A stretch of 64,000 nt of DNA, from the NCBI GenBank assembly GCA_037349315.1, contig JBAIAC010000048.1:34350501-34414500 (forward strand), written 5' to 3'. The notes under the pieces were generated by a model that did no database searches, was not told the DNA's origin, and saw nothing but the letters and a program-made list of their open reading frames with translations. Below are positions 32,407 through 44,225 of the stretch, piece by piece (position 1 is the stretch's first letter; each line of letters opens with the position of its first letter). A program made the translations under genes and the position numbers. This stretch comes from Chelydra serpentina (Eukaryota > Chordata > Testudines > Chelydridae).

Positions 32407-33808
32407 CTCAGTGGTAGGATGAGAAATACTGAAAATCCTCGGAGTGGTAGATGAAAAGCTATAATGGAAACAAGGTGGACTTCAAGAGAGCTCATTGACA
32501 AGCCCAGCATTTACAAATTTAGCAGGTAATTGAGTATGTGAATGAGGTGAGACTCGGAAGCAGGTAATGACCATTGGGTGCACCAGGATTGGAAACGCCT
32601 CCACTTCTGCAGGTAAGTCTTGTGGCAGGTTTCCTATTGTTCAACAGCACAGTCTGTAACTCAAGAGAACAGACTCTCTCTAAGCCCCAGAGTATTGAGG
32701 AGGCAGACTTTGAGATGAAGTGAGGAGAGTCTGGAATGGGTTATGGTGCCCAATTCCTATGTCTGCTGTCAGAGGGAGGTGAAAAGGTGACCGGAGAGCC
32801 AGGTGAACCAGGTCCCGAAACCATACTTGCCTCAGCCAGGCCAGTGATATGAAAATGATTACTGTCTTTTCTTGTCTTAATTTGATGAGGACCCTAAGAA
32901 GCAATGGTGTTGGGGGATAGGCATATATGAGAGTTCAAGGCCAGGAATAAGGACAGCATCTCCCAAGGACTTGTGACCAAGTCCCCCATTCGAACACACA
33001 CGCCAGCATTTCATGGTGGGTAGCATCACAAAGAGTTCTCTCCCTGAAATGCCCCAGAAAAGACAAATATTTTGAACTACCAAAGCGCTCAGCTGTCACG
33101 TGTGGTCCAGGGAGAAAAGCCTGCTCAGAGTGTCTTCTGTGATGTTTTGCAGACCTGGTAGGTAAGCCAATGAGATGTTGACTTGATGCGATATCAACCA
33201 ATTCCAAAGTTTTATGGCTTTTGGATTTAAGGATTGGGATCTTCCTCTTCCTTGGCAGTTTATACAGAACATGGCTGCTCTGTTGTCCTACCCTACCTTG
33301 CGTAGGAAATGATGCCAAGTATACTGAACTGCCCTGAGATCAAGCAGATTGATGTAAAGTGATGACTCCTGGGGAATCTATTTGCCTTGCACTGTCCTGG
33401 AAGTCAACCCCCTACCTACCAGGTAGGCATCAGTAGCAACTATCTTTGTAGGGAGTCGACACAAGAATGGAGCTTCCACACAAACCTTGTGGGGGTCCTT
33501 CCACCAACTCACATTTAACATCATGTGAATTAATATGATACCTCAAGGTTGTGTTCTTACACAACCTGATTTTCTAGTGAAGACAAGTTTTGCCTCAGAA
33601 CTCAGTAAAAACTGAGCAAGTATCTCAGGATCTAGCCACATATTAAGAAGTACAGTATTATAATGCTGGTGATTAATCTGTATTTGCCACACTCATGGAA
33701 TTACAGTTCTAAGCACTAAAAACACAGAGTGGACCTCAACACGTGACTGTCACAAAAACTGCACAATACACTGAACATCACAGAATGCTGCTCTGGAGAA
33801 GCACTCAC

Positions 33809-33847
33809 CAAAGACATCATTGGGATCGCCACCCTTAACAGCTCCTT
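33809..33847 (-). CDS. PPP1R9A: Candidate PPP1R9A cassette microexon (39 nt)
   Basis: A 39-nt open segment sits between the acceptor ATGCATATTCACAG and the strong donor TTTG|GTGAGT. It takes one base from the preceding exon and gives one to the next (phase 1 to 1), so inclusion inserts exactly 13 residues, EGAVKGGDPNDVF, between GLSQ and DFNEAVPE without shifting the frame. It lies alone in unique sequence between two large introns. The shorter mammalian neurabin form, as I know it, joins the flanking exons directly, so this is probably a skipped or neuron-specific exon. Splicing is inferred from sequence only. Confidence 0.75.
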
Positions 33848-35945
33848 CTGTGAATATGCATAGGGTGATTAATTAATGAAAGCGTTACTAGACACCAGAG
33901 ATGTGGTTTTCTTAAAAAGCTTACACATGAATGGCATTATTAAAAGTAGATCCTCCCTCAGAACATAAAGTTACCCTTAAAGCATGAGTATAGTCAGAAG
34001 AGAGACACGGATATGGAATTAATTGAGTGAAAAGAAATATGGAAGCCCACAAACACTTTTTATACATTTATTTAATTTACAATTGATTCTTTGTTTTTTA
34101 TTGTCAAAACTGCAAACTCAGCCTGGAATCTGAAAATCACGCTGGGTTCTTTCTGCTTTTTTGCATTAGCACAAATAATATTCTGCAGTCAAAATGTAAC
34201 TGTTTTGCAATAAAGGTTGTACTTAGACTATAATGTTCAAACCTGGGCACCTAAATCCACATCTATCCACCCAATAAGTTGTCTAACTATTCAGAAGTGG
34301 TGAGCACTGTAGTTAATCGTGAATTTTCTGATGGAATGTTCTTCTACTGTAAACTGCTTTTTTGCTTAATATGAAACATTTTGCAGATGTGTCAATTTCA
34401 ATGAAATGTCATTTAAAACAAAAAAACCCAAAGCATTTCAAAATAATGTTAAAAAGTTCCATTTCCGCATTTTCAGAATGGAACATGTCTATTTTGTTGT
34501 TTCAAAATGATTTTTTTTGTTTAGAAATTCCTATAATTTTATATTATAAAAAGTTAATTTTTAATGCTGTAGTTGGAACAAAACATTGCAACCAGTCCAA
34601 AACAAAAAAAAAATCAAGTTTGTTTTGCAGGAAATTTAAAATTCTGTGTTTCCGTTTTGTTCCAAATTCCCCTCCCACTCCTCAAAATGCAAGTGTGGCA
34701 TTTCCCATGAAAGGGAAAATCAGATTTCTGCTTAGCTCTACTGAGCAGCCATAGCTCCTATTCTTACCTACATACTTCTTAAGGCTATAGATCTGAGAGT
34801 GTTCAGCCCTTCTGAAAAGCAGGCCAATTAATTAGGTGCCTAAATATGGAATCAGATGTCTAACTTTCTGTAACCAGTTTTGTTTGCAGTGCTGTAGCCA
34901 TGTACCTTTCCAGTACCTGACAAAGAGCTTTGGGTATATCAAAAGCTTGCCTCTTTTACCAACAGAATTTGGTCCAACCTCAGCAACCAATTTGTAAAAT
35001 TTTAGCCTTAGTGACTGGTGCTTAGTTACAATGATGGTAGGTGCCTTAGAACAGATTTCAGCTCTACATCTATGGTTGTATTGGTTCTGTAGTAATGACA
35101 GTTGTAGAGATTCATTTTCTGTCAGCAACATATGCAGCTGTGATGCAGACACACAGAGAGCAAGTATGCTGAATACTTTTCAGAAGAGGACCTTTTTTAC
35201 ACAGTCAGTTTTCTGACCCAAACCACTTTTTAGCCATTTTTGTCAAGAGTTGCACTAAAAATATTATTGTAAATATCTGATACAACATATAATGGGCTGT
35301 CCGGGAGACATAAATGCTCTTGTAATGATAAGTGCTTTTGTAAATTTCAGCGATTTCAGTGTTATAAATGCTTACTAGAAAGGAACATGCACAAACTGAT
35401 TTATGGGAACGAATTCTGCAATGTGGCAGAACAGTTTTAGCAGGACAATCATTTTTTTCTTATGTTAAACACAATAATTCAGATTGATTTGCTTGCAGAG
35501 AAATATTTAGTTTGTGTTCACACATGAAGCAATTATTAAAATATCAATAAAGTGTTCATCAGTCTGCCAAAAATCAACACATCAGGTAATCTAATGCATT
35601 CTTTTATGCCAGAGAGGATTTTTGTTTTAACTAGTCTTTAATATTATTTAATATTCATATAGCAGCAGCGCCCTTCATTACACAAAGGTTTCAGGTGCCC
35701 CTGTGACTTTTATAAAATCAAGATTTATCTGTATAATTAACCCTCAGTGGCTCTTAAATGACTATTTGATAAGGAACTTGCAGTTCATTCACATGTGGCT
35801 CAATCCTGAAAAAAAATGAGCACATCCTGTAAGGATCCTGTGGGCATCAAAAAAAAGTTGAGGGCACTCAGAACTTTGCAGGAACTGGTCCAGAATGCAC
35901 TGCAACTGTTAGGCTACTGTATGGTCTTGGGAAGCTAAGAATAAG
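33848..35945 (-). other. PPP1R9A intron sequence
   Basis: AT-rich intron upstream of the 39-nt microexon. A copy of the ACCAACAGAA repeat lies at about 34905-34980. Nothing else is clear. Confidence 0.4.
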
Positions 35946-35949
35946 GGGT

Positions 35950-36400
35950 TTCATAGGATCATTTTTGTTTGGGTTGGAAATGACCTTTAGTGGGTCTTTA
36001 GCCCTTCTCACTTTCCTATCTGTCATTGCAGGATAGATTTAACGTCTTAAAGTCTTCATGATAGCATCGTTAGCAAAGTGGCTTCGTCAACCTTCCCTGA
36101 CAGCTGTCTCAACCACTTTACTATGCTTATGGTTAAAGTATTTTATATACTGAAATTTAACACACATTTCCCTTAATGCTGGTTAAGTCCCATTAATTTC
36201 TTGCTCTGTCCCTTGTTCATTGATAAGAATGATTATTCCTTGTATTCTTACAACAGTTCTATGTGAGTCTGTAGAGAATTATCGAGTCTCCATCTCCTCC
36301 AGACTGAACATGACCCATGTTTCTATATTTCCTCAGAGGTGTTAGTGGCAAGATCTTCTATCACTTCTGAACTCCCTTCACTTTTGTCTACTTTATAAAA
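35950..36400 (-). repeat. Old CR1 LINE 3' end
   Basis: gggttggaaatgacctttag at the start, and later ctccagactgaacatgaccc with atttcctcagagg, follow the inverse order of a CR1 3' untranslated region. It is diverged and inactive. Confidence 0.65.
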
Positions 36401-37784
36401 AATAAAATGCTGCTCAAAGATCAATGGAAAACTCAAACTGACTTCAATGGGCACTGAAGTCCCAAATAAGGTCTAGCCAATAGTCAATAGAAAGGAGCAA
36501 CTACCTCACTGGTTTCATTCTGGAGACTCTTGTTAATACAAGAGTATGACGCAGTATTGGGCTTTCTGCTACTAATCCGTATTGTTTACTCATACAATTT
36601 ATCATTTATTATAATTCTCATGCCATCCTTCTCTGTGGTACTAGTGCCTAGCCAGTCTCCTCCTATTCTATGTGCATTTGATTATTCCTTATTTATTGGG
36701 AAATGGGGATAAGTAACATTATACTTTCCAGCCCCCGTGTCTTAATCTTGTTGGGTTATAGAGGAGAAACCTGATAAATTGCAGGGAAGTTGTGACATTA
36801 CAGGCCATGAAATAAGACTTTTTTTTTAAGTGCGGAGAAAAGCATTGGACCATGACATATTAATTAATATGGAAATGATCAACAATCAACTGTATGATGG
36901 TGGACTAAGTTACTTCCAATGCCACCTACCCAGCACCTCAGGAATGAGCTGTCCATAGCTATCTTAAAATAACTAAATTACAACAAATATTTTGTTTGTT
37001 AGAGAAACAACATGGAGAAGAGCATTTTGTGTATGACTTTAATAAAAACGTATTTTTCTTATTAAAATCTTATGGTGTTCTTTGAATATATAAAACACAA
37101 AACAGTAAATCAGTTACTAAGGTCATATAAACACATTTTAGGGGTCTGATGACATCACAAACCATTTAATTTCACTTTCATGGTTAAGATGATGTCCTGA
37201 TATGTCAATGAAACTTTATAATTCAGATGCCTGTGTATTATCTTCCATTTGTGTACACACAAACACACATACACATACATACACACGGGTGAGTATATAT
37301 ACATTTATGTACATACCTATCTGTATATAATATAGATAGATATATTTAGTACCTGTATACATACACTGTATATACACATGCTCATTTGTTTATTTTTTGT
37401 ACATACAAGAGATCTATTAATAATTAGACATTTTATTATATTTTTCTCGTTTTGGCAATTTTGTTCCTGTTTGATCTTTAGTAGATTGGGTAATTAAAGA
37501 CAGACATAGGACACAGGAAAAAACCCAATCTTCCCCTATTTTATTGACACAACACAACACGGAATGAAACTTAAATGTTGTAGGCAATCCCACTGAAAAT
37601 TCACTGATGGTTTAATAAATAAATAATGACCTCTGCTTTATTAACAGGCCTCCATCACTTACACTGACTGATTAATATTCATTTTACAGCTGTTCTGTAG
37701 TGTTGCACTACCACTAAATAGTATAACACAAAGTGTTTGCTATCAGATACTGCATTTTTGTGAAAATGACAGGATTATTATATA
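36401..37784 (-). other. PPP1R9A intron with AT-rich simple repeats
   Basis: Unremarkable except for 37250-37390, a run of CACA, TACA and TATA repeats. No other element is recognised. Confidence 0.5.
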
Positions 37785-37915
37785 TCAGAGGGGTAACTGT
37801 GTTAGTCTGGATCTGTAGAAGCGACAAAGAGTCCTGTGGCACCTTATAGACAAACAGACGTATTGGAGCATAAGCTTTCATGGGTGAATACCCACTTTGT
37901 CGGATGCATGCAGTA
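37785..37915 (+). repeat. Dispersed repeat with GGGTGAATACCCACTT
   Basis: The sequence from gaggggtaactgtgttagtc through catgggtgaatacccacttt to cggatgcatg is a very common reptile and bird interspersed repeat. The class is uncertain (a retroelement tail is likely). Confidence 0.6.
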
Positions 37916-38019
37916 TTATGATATTCATTTATTCTTTACTGTAAATTCTTAAGTCACAACTGTAACATTCTTACACAGCAAATTAGATTAACAGGAGTGT
38001 AGGGTTGGTTCAAACAAAC

Positions 38020-38188
38020 CTTGACTTAAGCCATCCAGGCAAGACACTTGCTGTACATCTAGGCTCTCCACTGGATCTCCTCTGGAAACTTCAAAAGATG
38101 TTTGCCTTTCAAAAATGTTGTTGTTATTGTTAACCTGGCTCCCATTTTGCTTCAACAGCCTGAAAACTTCAGCTTCCAAGTCTCTAAT
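38020..38188 (-). CDS. PPP1R9A: PPP1R9A exon with Asn run
   Basis: This 169-nt exon (phase 0 to 1) starts IRDLEAEVFRLLKQNG, then has five consecutive Asn (QVNNNNNIFER), and ends DGLSQ plus one base. It marks the end of the coiled coil and the start of the disordered Ser/Glu-rich stretch. The acceptor is TTTGTTCCTTTTAG and the donor is CAAG|GTTTGT. It can join directly to 25151-25308 or first to the 39-nt cassette, since both accept phase 1. Confidence 0.94.
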
Positions 38189-38296
38189 CTAAAAGGAACA
38201 AATCCAATCATTACCTAAAATGAATAACTAGCATTTTTTCCAGATTATCAGACAGCATTGCCTTATTCTTCAGACACTTGAGTGAACAGTACTCAC

Positions 38297-38393
38297 GCGA
38301 GCTTGTAAGCCTTGAACCTCTACAAGGTGCGCTTTCTCCAGTTCTTCTATTTTTTTTCGCTCAGCTTCCTGGCGTTTGATGAAGTCAAGTTCT
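38297..38393 (-). CDS. PPP1R9A: PPP1R9A coiled-coil exon
   Basis: This 97-nt exon supplies the third base of a Lys codon and 32 residues, ELDFIKRQEAERKK through EVQGLQAR. The acceptor follows a T-rich tract (TTTTTTTTCCCTTAAG) and the donor is CGC|GTGAGT. It continues the coiled coil. The intron to the next exon is only about 108 bp. Confidence 0.95.
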
Positions 38394-39409
38394 CTTAAGG
38401 GAAAAAAAACATTTGCTGGTATTAAAGCAATCACAGATTCAAACAGGAAATTAACAAATGTACCAGCACAATACACATTAATATACCCATTTGTTTAAAA
38501 AATAATCCTTAGTTAACAGGAGATTTGGTACTAATCTGATAATACTAAACATGCAGCTGCAAGTAGGAGAAAACAACTGAGCAGTTATTACCAACCCAAA
38601 TGAATAAACTGTAATGATATTGTGGAAAACTAATTAAGGTAAAAACCCCACTTATTCAGACTGTCAACAACAACTGTGTTGAAACTGTGATTAACTAAAA
38701 ATACCTTTTCATAATTTGTACTTATAAAGCATCATTAGTTCAAATTATGTTGAATTTTGCAGTTACCGTTGGGATGGAATCGCTCGGTTAGAAATGAAAA
38801 TGACTGTGTATCATCACTGAATTTACATCTCTAACTCATAAGGTACAAAACTAATTATCCAAAAATTAAAAGTAAATCAGTGAGGTAATTTAGGATTTTG
38901 AGGCAGTCAAAAATTAAAGGCCAGATCCTCCACTGCTGTAACTCTGGGTAGTACAACTGAAGCTGGTTCACACCCGCTGATGGTTTGGCCCTACTTCTAC
39001 TGTCTTGAAAAGCTGAGGCCATTATTGATCCAATGGTACCATTCACAAGAGATGCCAGTTAGTTCTGGTAGACTGACAAAATTCCACTGTGGCTAATAAC
39101 ATTTTGTCTACCTAAAATCCTCCTTGCAGTTTCAGTGGGATAGGGTATTCAATTCTTCTGCTAGGAGCTGTCTGTTGTTGCTATATATTGTTAAAACAGC
39201 TGAGTTTCATTATAGAAATGGCTGATTTCAGTAGCAGATGAAGCAATTCTAGTGTAAAATTTGTAAAATTCTTTGGAGAATGAAAATTATTGTATAAATG
39301 TAAAAACCTATTGCTCAGATGTCAGGAATGGGGGGTCAGGGGGGACTGTTTAGGTATGCTCTAGCTGGTTCAGCTCAATTCAAACATTCTCAAGAGCCAC
39401 TTTCTCATT

Positions 39410-39584
39410 CACTTTCTCATTCTCTGCAGCCTGTAGCTGGACATAGCAAATACAGAGTAAAAAACTGTGTTAAAAATCAGTAATTCAAGATGCTTTGAAA
39501 TACTGAGAGGCGTGAATAGCAGTGTATTAATGATTATAAAGGTTGTGCATTACTAATGCAAAGAGCATTCTTGTACAATGAGAA
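39410..39584 (-). pseudogene. PPP1R9A: Duplicated partial exon with decoy acceptor
   Basis: This 175-bp copy of 40139-40313 includes the intron end, the CCAG acceptor and the first 27 bases of the coiled-coil exon (LQAAENEKV). After that the copy diverges into an internal repeat (NEKV again) and a TGA stop about 17 codons in, with no donor. I count about seven differences by eye. It lies in the intron downstream of the real exon. Confidence 0.9.
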
Positions 39585-39935
39585 GAAGAAAAACACAGTG
39601 TGAGAATGTCTCAACATGATTTGCTTCTTCATGCTGCGTCAATACAAAACAATACTTAGTCAAACTGCTGCAACATCATCATAACAAACTGCTGCAAATA
39701 TGACTCCTAACACTTCAAAGACGAATACTGCAAATTAATTGTTAGTCATTTAAAAATATGCTGACATTTTCAGTAATAAAAAACCCAATGGTTTGATGGT
39801 AGCAAAGTGAAAAATGTTGTTTACCTTACAGGCCTTTAACACTGGGTTTCATATTTCAAAAGAGATGCAGTTATATGACATAAACATTCCCTATCTGGCC
39901 ACTAATTCAATCTTTGGCCTGTAGCAGCTGCTTAC

Positions 39936-40165
39936 TTTTGCTGAAAGTCCTTGATCAATTTCTTTGCTTTGTTATATTTCTTCTCCAAAGCCTGATACTG
40001 GCTTTGAGTCTCTTTGAGGTGTTCATTCACAGTGTGACACAGGGTTTGGGCCTCAATCCAGTAGCTCTCTAGTTTCATCATCCTTTCCTTATTCTCCTCA
40101 ATGTTCTGTTGGAGCTGGGTCTTCTCCAATTCCCATCTCACTTTCTCATTCTCTGCAGCCTGTAG
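39936..40165 (-). CDS. PPP1R9A: PPP1R9A main coiled-coil exon
   Basis: This 230-nt exon enters in phase 0 and leaves in phase 2. It begins [15 protein letters not shown] and ends [11 protein letters not shown] plus two bases. It is almost entirely coiled coil with dense Glu, Gln and Lys. The acceptor is TTCTGTGTCCAG and the donor is CAAAA|GTAAGC. Its first 27 bases and the adjoining intron are duplicated about 730 bp away (39410-39584), giving a decoy acceptor. Confidence 0.95.
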
Positions 40166-42620
40166 CTGGACACAGAAAATACAGAGTAAAAAGCTGCATT
40201 AAAAATCAGTCATTCAAGATGCTTTGAAATACTGAGAGGCATGAATAGCAGTGTATTAATGATTATAAAGGTTGTGCATTACTAATGCAAAGAGCATTCT
40301 TGTACAATGAGAAATTCTAATACATGTTTGACACGGAAGAATGAATACATTTAAATTAATCTGAGTCTTTTGCTTCTGGCATCCATTGCAGCTTCTATGC
40401 TCCTGTGGAATGTGGTCGCATTTTTAAAATTCCAGCTTTCTAATGTTGGTGCATTCTGGTGGTGTGCCTGGGACACAGTGGAGCACTGGGAGTGTATTTT
40501 ACCTCATGCATCTGAACCATGTATGTTAGAAAGCACTATGGATTAAGAAATTCAAGATTTTTTATTATTAGAATTACAAATTGTAACTTCTATATTTGAG
40601 TTTACCACAAAGCTATTTAGAAAACAATGGAGGAAAAGCTAATTGTGCCTTATCTAGCTAACTGCCTTCTTTTTGAAATTAGAAACTCTTTTGAACTTGA
40701 AATTTATTGCACCAGTTTTCACGCATTGGTAATTTCTTAGTCATAATCAGTGTAATTTAGAAAGTTAAAAAGGCAGATTGGTATCTTAATATACTGAGAG
40801 AAGTATTAGTAGAGCTAATATCGAATTTTAATTTGGAAGCTTTTTTTTAATTAAACAGACAAGTTTTAAGCCCAACATTTCAACTAATTTTTAAAGCTGT
40901 TATGAGAATAGGAAAAATCTGGTTCTAGTTTATAAATCTTAAACTTGGTTTATTTTTTAAATTATCAATGAGATGTTACTGATAGAAAAATGTACATTAT
41001 ATTTATAGGGCTCTGTCTTGCAAGGGGGCTGACCACTCTAACCATGATCCAGCCAAGCACTTAAGCACCTGATTAACTTTAAGGCTAAGCCCATTGGTGG
41101 TCCCACTGAGTGAAATCTTAGACCAACAGAAGTGCTTTAGTCTTTCCATTGGTTCAACAGTCAGGATTTTACCCAATAAATTCAGTGTAGTTAATCCTTT
41201 TTTATGTGATTTTGTATCTATGGAAGAAAAGTGCTAGGTAAAATCTAGATATTATTTATTATTATTAAAACTAACTGCAGGCTTGAGTGCTTGGCTGGAT
41301 CAGGGCCAGATTTCTCAGCATCTTGCAGATTAAAGTCCATACAATTTACAAAAAGCAAATAATGTTTTATGCACTGCCTATTTACTTACCAATAGCAGTT
41401 AACTTGTACTGGCAAAGCTGTGCTGATATCATAAATGATGCACACACAAACAGAATAACTTGTAGACTGAATGTATTGTTTTACTGGCAGTTTAACCAAA
41501 AATAGCCATGGCTCTACTAAAAAGGTTAGGGAAAAATGTGTGGCAAAGAAAAAGACAATGACTCCAATCGTGCAACTGGATCTGCAGAGATGAATGCCTA
41601 CATCCAGGATGCATTACAGGGAAGTCAGTCAATGGGGCTGTGCATGGGCACAAAGGTGTACTCATGTGGGTGCCCAATTGCTGGCTCAGAGCTTAAACTG
41701 GAAGGAGGCAAAGACATTTCTGGCTTTCTAAAATGAAAGAGAACTATGAGAGTTCACATAAAATCAAATTACAATTGCCTTTTAACAGTAATCTTAGCTG
41801 ATCTATTTGATAAATACTAAGCAAATTATATGATGGGTGTGGATGTTTGTAAGAAAAAAACAGCTGAATCCTTTTTTAATTTTAAAAAATTGCTCTTTTG
41901 TCTTCCTTTTATTTTCTTCTGTAATGTACATAAAACGTTATTATAAAACCTATTACTCAACAACTGAATCATTATCAAAAACTGAACTCCTCATAAAGGT
42001 TACATTGGTATTAAAAGGCCAAACATAAGAAAATACATTTTCTATATATTAATAAATTAAATCTAATTTCTAAGAGCCAATTGTGAGATAATTTCCTCCA
42101 TGAAATCAATCAGCTTTTGCCTTTTATAACACGTTTTAAACTGTATACAGTAGTTTCTCTTGTATGCAAAAAGCAAATATTGTATCCAAAGAAATTAATA
42201 GTTAAAGGAAAGGAAAATGCCAAAAGTTCTAGGGGGAGAATAAAATAGTAAGTCTTCAGATCTCTACTGATCATAAAACTATTAAGAAGGCTACAATTAT
42301 TGAATATAAATATAATGTATGGAATTGTTAAAGAAAATGAATTAGTACAGTACAAAGCTAAAAATCTGTCTTTTAGTCATTATGTTATCCTTCAAAATGC
42401 ACATTTAATGAAAACTAGATATTTTAGCAATTTCTCAATAGCTATGCTTTAGATTTTACTGAAATGTCTACTGGAAGACTTACACCCAAACAAGTTTAAT
42501 TTGAGTTTCATTTTAATTAGTCTTTCTTAATAAGAACTTTGGTTTACATACAGATATCTGTCTTCCATCAGATAAAAGGGAAAAAAAATCAGCACGAATT
42601 AACTATGTATTGATCCTTAC
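40166..42620 (-). other. PPP1R9A intron sequence
   Basis: About 2.45 kb. It begins with the original of the 175-bp duplication. A dispersed-motif-like stretch lies at 41010-41160. No transposon with clear ends. Confidence 0.4.
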
Positions 42621-42674
42621 CTTTGTCTTCAGCTTTTGAATCTCAGCCTCTGTAACTGCATGTTTGATTTGCAA
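42621..42674 (-). CDS. PPP1R9A: PPP1R9A coiled-coil exon (54 nt)
   Basis: This short exon of 18 codons, LQIKHAVTEAEIQKLKTK, has a TTTTAATTTTAG acceptor and an AAG|GTAAGG donor, phase 0 to 0. It is heptad-patterned and begins the long coiled coil through which neurabin dimerises. It follows KFKE of the previous exon and precedes LQAAENEK of the next, the order known in the family. Confidence 0.94.
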
Positions 42675-43256
42675 CTAAAATTAAAAGGACAAAATAAACA
42701 AGTGAACTAAGAGACTGAGTGCTCCAATATTTTGAAAGCTTGTGCTGCCAGTTGAATACCTTATTACACAGCAGAAGGCCTAGAGAAGTGCTGCAGTGCA
42801 GTACATTGTAAATTAAAATGTCTAGCTTGCAAAATGACTCAGTCTGTGCAACCTAATTAAAGAAAGGGTTCTGCCTAACCACTCATAATTTCAGATTAGG
42901 ACACCCAATCTGTCTGGCAAAAAGAAACATCTTGCACTCAAAAAAAAAAAAAAGAAAGAAAGAGATGAAGATAGTTTTTATCTTGCTTGGTTTTGCTCTC
43001 CTCTGATTTGAACGTGAAAACGTCCCAGTGCACGCTGGAGTTCATAGAAAGTCCCATTGATTGGATTAAGCAGGCATGTCTCAGAAAGCAAATACAGAAA
43101 CAGGTGATTTAATAGCTCCAAATGATAGAGAAGCTTGCTGGGAGGATTCCAGACATACAGATACTGCATGCAAGGGGAGAGGAAAAAGTGGCGATCTTCT
43201 CATAGGGCTTGTCTCCATTGCAACAGTTAGCTTGAGTTACTCCACTTGAGCTAGAC

Positions 43257-43757
43257 CAGGGGTAGGCAACCTATGGCACACGTGCCGAAGGCGGCACATG
43301 AGCTGATATTCAGTGGCACTCATGCTGCCCAGGTCTTGGCCACCAGTCTGGGAGGCTCTGCATTTTAATTTAATTTTAAATGAAGCTTCTTAAACATTTT
43401 AAAAGCCTTATTTGCCAATCTCCTAAAACTAGAAGGACCTTGAAAGGTCATCAAGTCCAGTCCCCTGCCTTCACTAGCAGGACCAAGTACTGTCCCCTGA
43501 AAGATTTTTGCCCCAGATCTCTAAGTGGCCCCCTCAAGGATTGAACTCACAACCCTGGGTTTAGCAGGCCAATGCTCAAACCACTGAGCTATGCCTCCCC
43601 CCAACTTTACATACAACAATAGTTTAGTTATATATTATAGACTTATAGAAAGAGACCTTCTAAAAATGTTAAAATGTATTACTGGCACGCGAAACCTTGA
43701 ATTAGAGTGAATAAATGAAGACTCGGCTCACCACTTCTGAAAGGTTGCCGACCCCTG
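43257..43757. mobile_element. hAT-type MITE interrupted by a SINE
   Basis: It starts CAGGGGTAGGCAACC and ends GGTTGCCGACCCCTG, with perfect 8-bp duplications AGCTAGAC (43249-43256, 43758-43765). It is the same family as 9413-9723 in the opposite orientation. Comparison shows a SINE inserted between ccttattt and actttac. Confidence 0.92.
43418..43604 (-). repeat. Cry I-type tRNA SINE, innermost insertion
   Basis: On the minus strand it has CATAGCTCAGTGGTTTGAGC (A box) and GTTGTGAGTTCAATCC (B box), then a CR1-like tail ending before the ATTCTATGA repeats. It is the same family as 32223-32406. Confidence 0.87.
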
Positions 43758-44225
43758 AGCTAGACTAATTTGAGTGAGGTCAGCCACACTGCAATATTAC
43801 ACTCGAGCTACACAAAGTGATTGGATTAGCATCTGATGAGCAGTGCTAATCTGAGGTATAGCCTGTAGTTGAGTTCCCACTGCATTACTAGTTTGAGCAT
43901 CAGCAGCACTGGAGCATCAACCTATACTTGATGGACCATCTAGCTTTAGTTTAAAACGCCACTTAACTCAAACCAGAGATTTCTGTGTGCGGACTGGAGT
44001 CAGGTTAGGGTCAAAACTTGAGTTATATTTCAAGAGAACAGTGCAATGAAGACAAGCGCTCAGTCTATAGTTTATGCACATTGTAGTTTCACTGGACCAT
44101 CTGTGACTGTGGGAGTCCCGTGGAGAGGGATTATTTATTTTAATATATATATTTACATTTTCAAAAGAATGCCTATATTTACCCAAATGCAACTTTACCC
44201 TAAGGTATCTTAACCTTTTTATTAT

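Larger units (their letters stand above)
30379..33515 (-). mobile_element. Decayed DIRS-type tyrosine-recombinase retroelement
   Basis: Read on the minus strand, broken frames give a DIRS-like RNase H region (about 33515-33080: WWKDPHKVC, VATDAYL, INLLDLRAVQYTWHHF, SLAYLPGLQNITEDTLSRL), then GLGHKSLGDAVLIPG, and a tyrosine recombinase (about 32650-31040: LVAITSASRIEEWGML, LHTLDVRRAIAFYLDRTKPL, VMAHSSRHH, FSRHYAF). HSSR and the late Tyr match the catalytic H-x-x-R...Y of that enzyme class. The reverse transcriptase part is truncated away past about 33515. At the 3' end, GAGAAGTTACTTACCTGTAC (30383-30402) is matched by an inverted copy near 30683-30720, as expected of DIRS inverted termini. Stops, frameshifts and three insertions make it inactive. 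Confidence 0.8.
43203..44059. mobile_element. Outer MITE hosting two nested insertions
   Basis: The ends TAGGGCTTGTCTCCATTGCA and, read inward from the right, GCGCTTGTCTTCATTGCA are inverted repeats, flanked by TCA on both sides (a possible 3-bp duplication, as in PIF/Harbinger). A hAT MITE interrupts it at 43257-43757. Without that insertion it would be roughly 350 bp. Confidence 0.65.

Noticed and set aside
37250..37390. Repeated CACATACA units resembling a spaced array
   Set aside because: They are a simple-sequence run without regular spacers, so not CRISPR, and the genome is eukaryotic.
43530..43604. tRNA-like sequence with A and B boxes
   Set aside because: Same reason: it is the SINE head, nested in a MITE.
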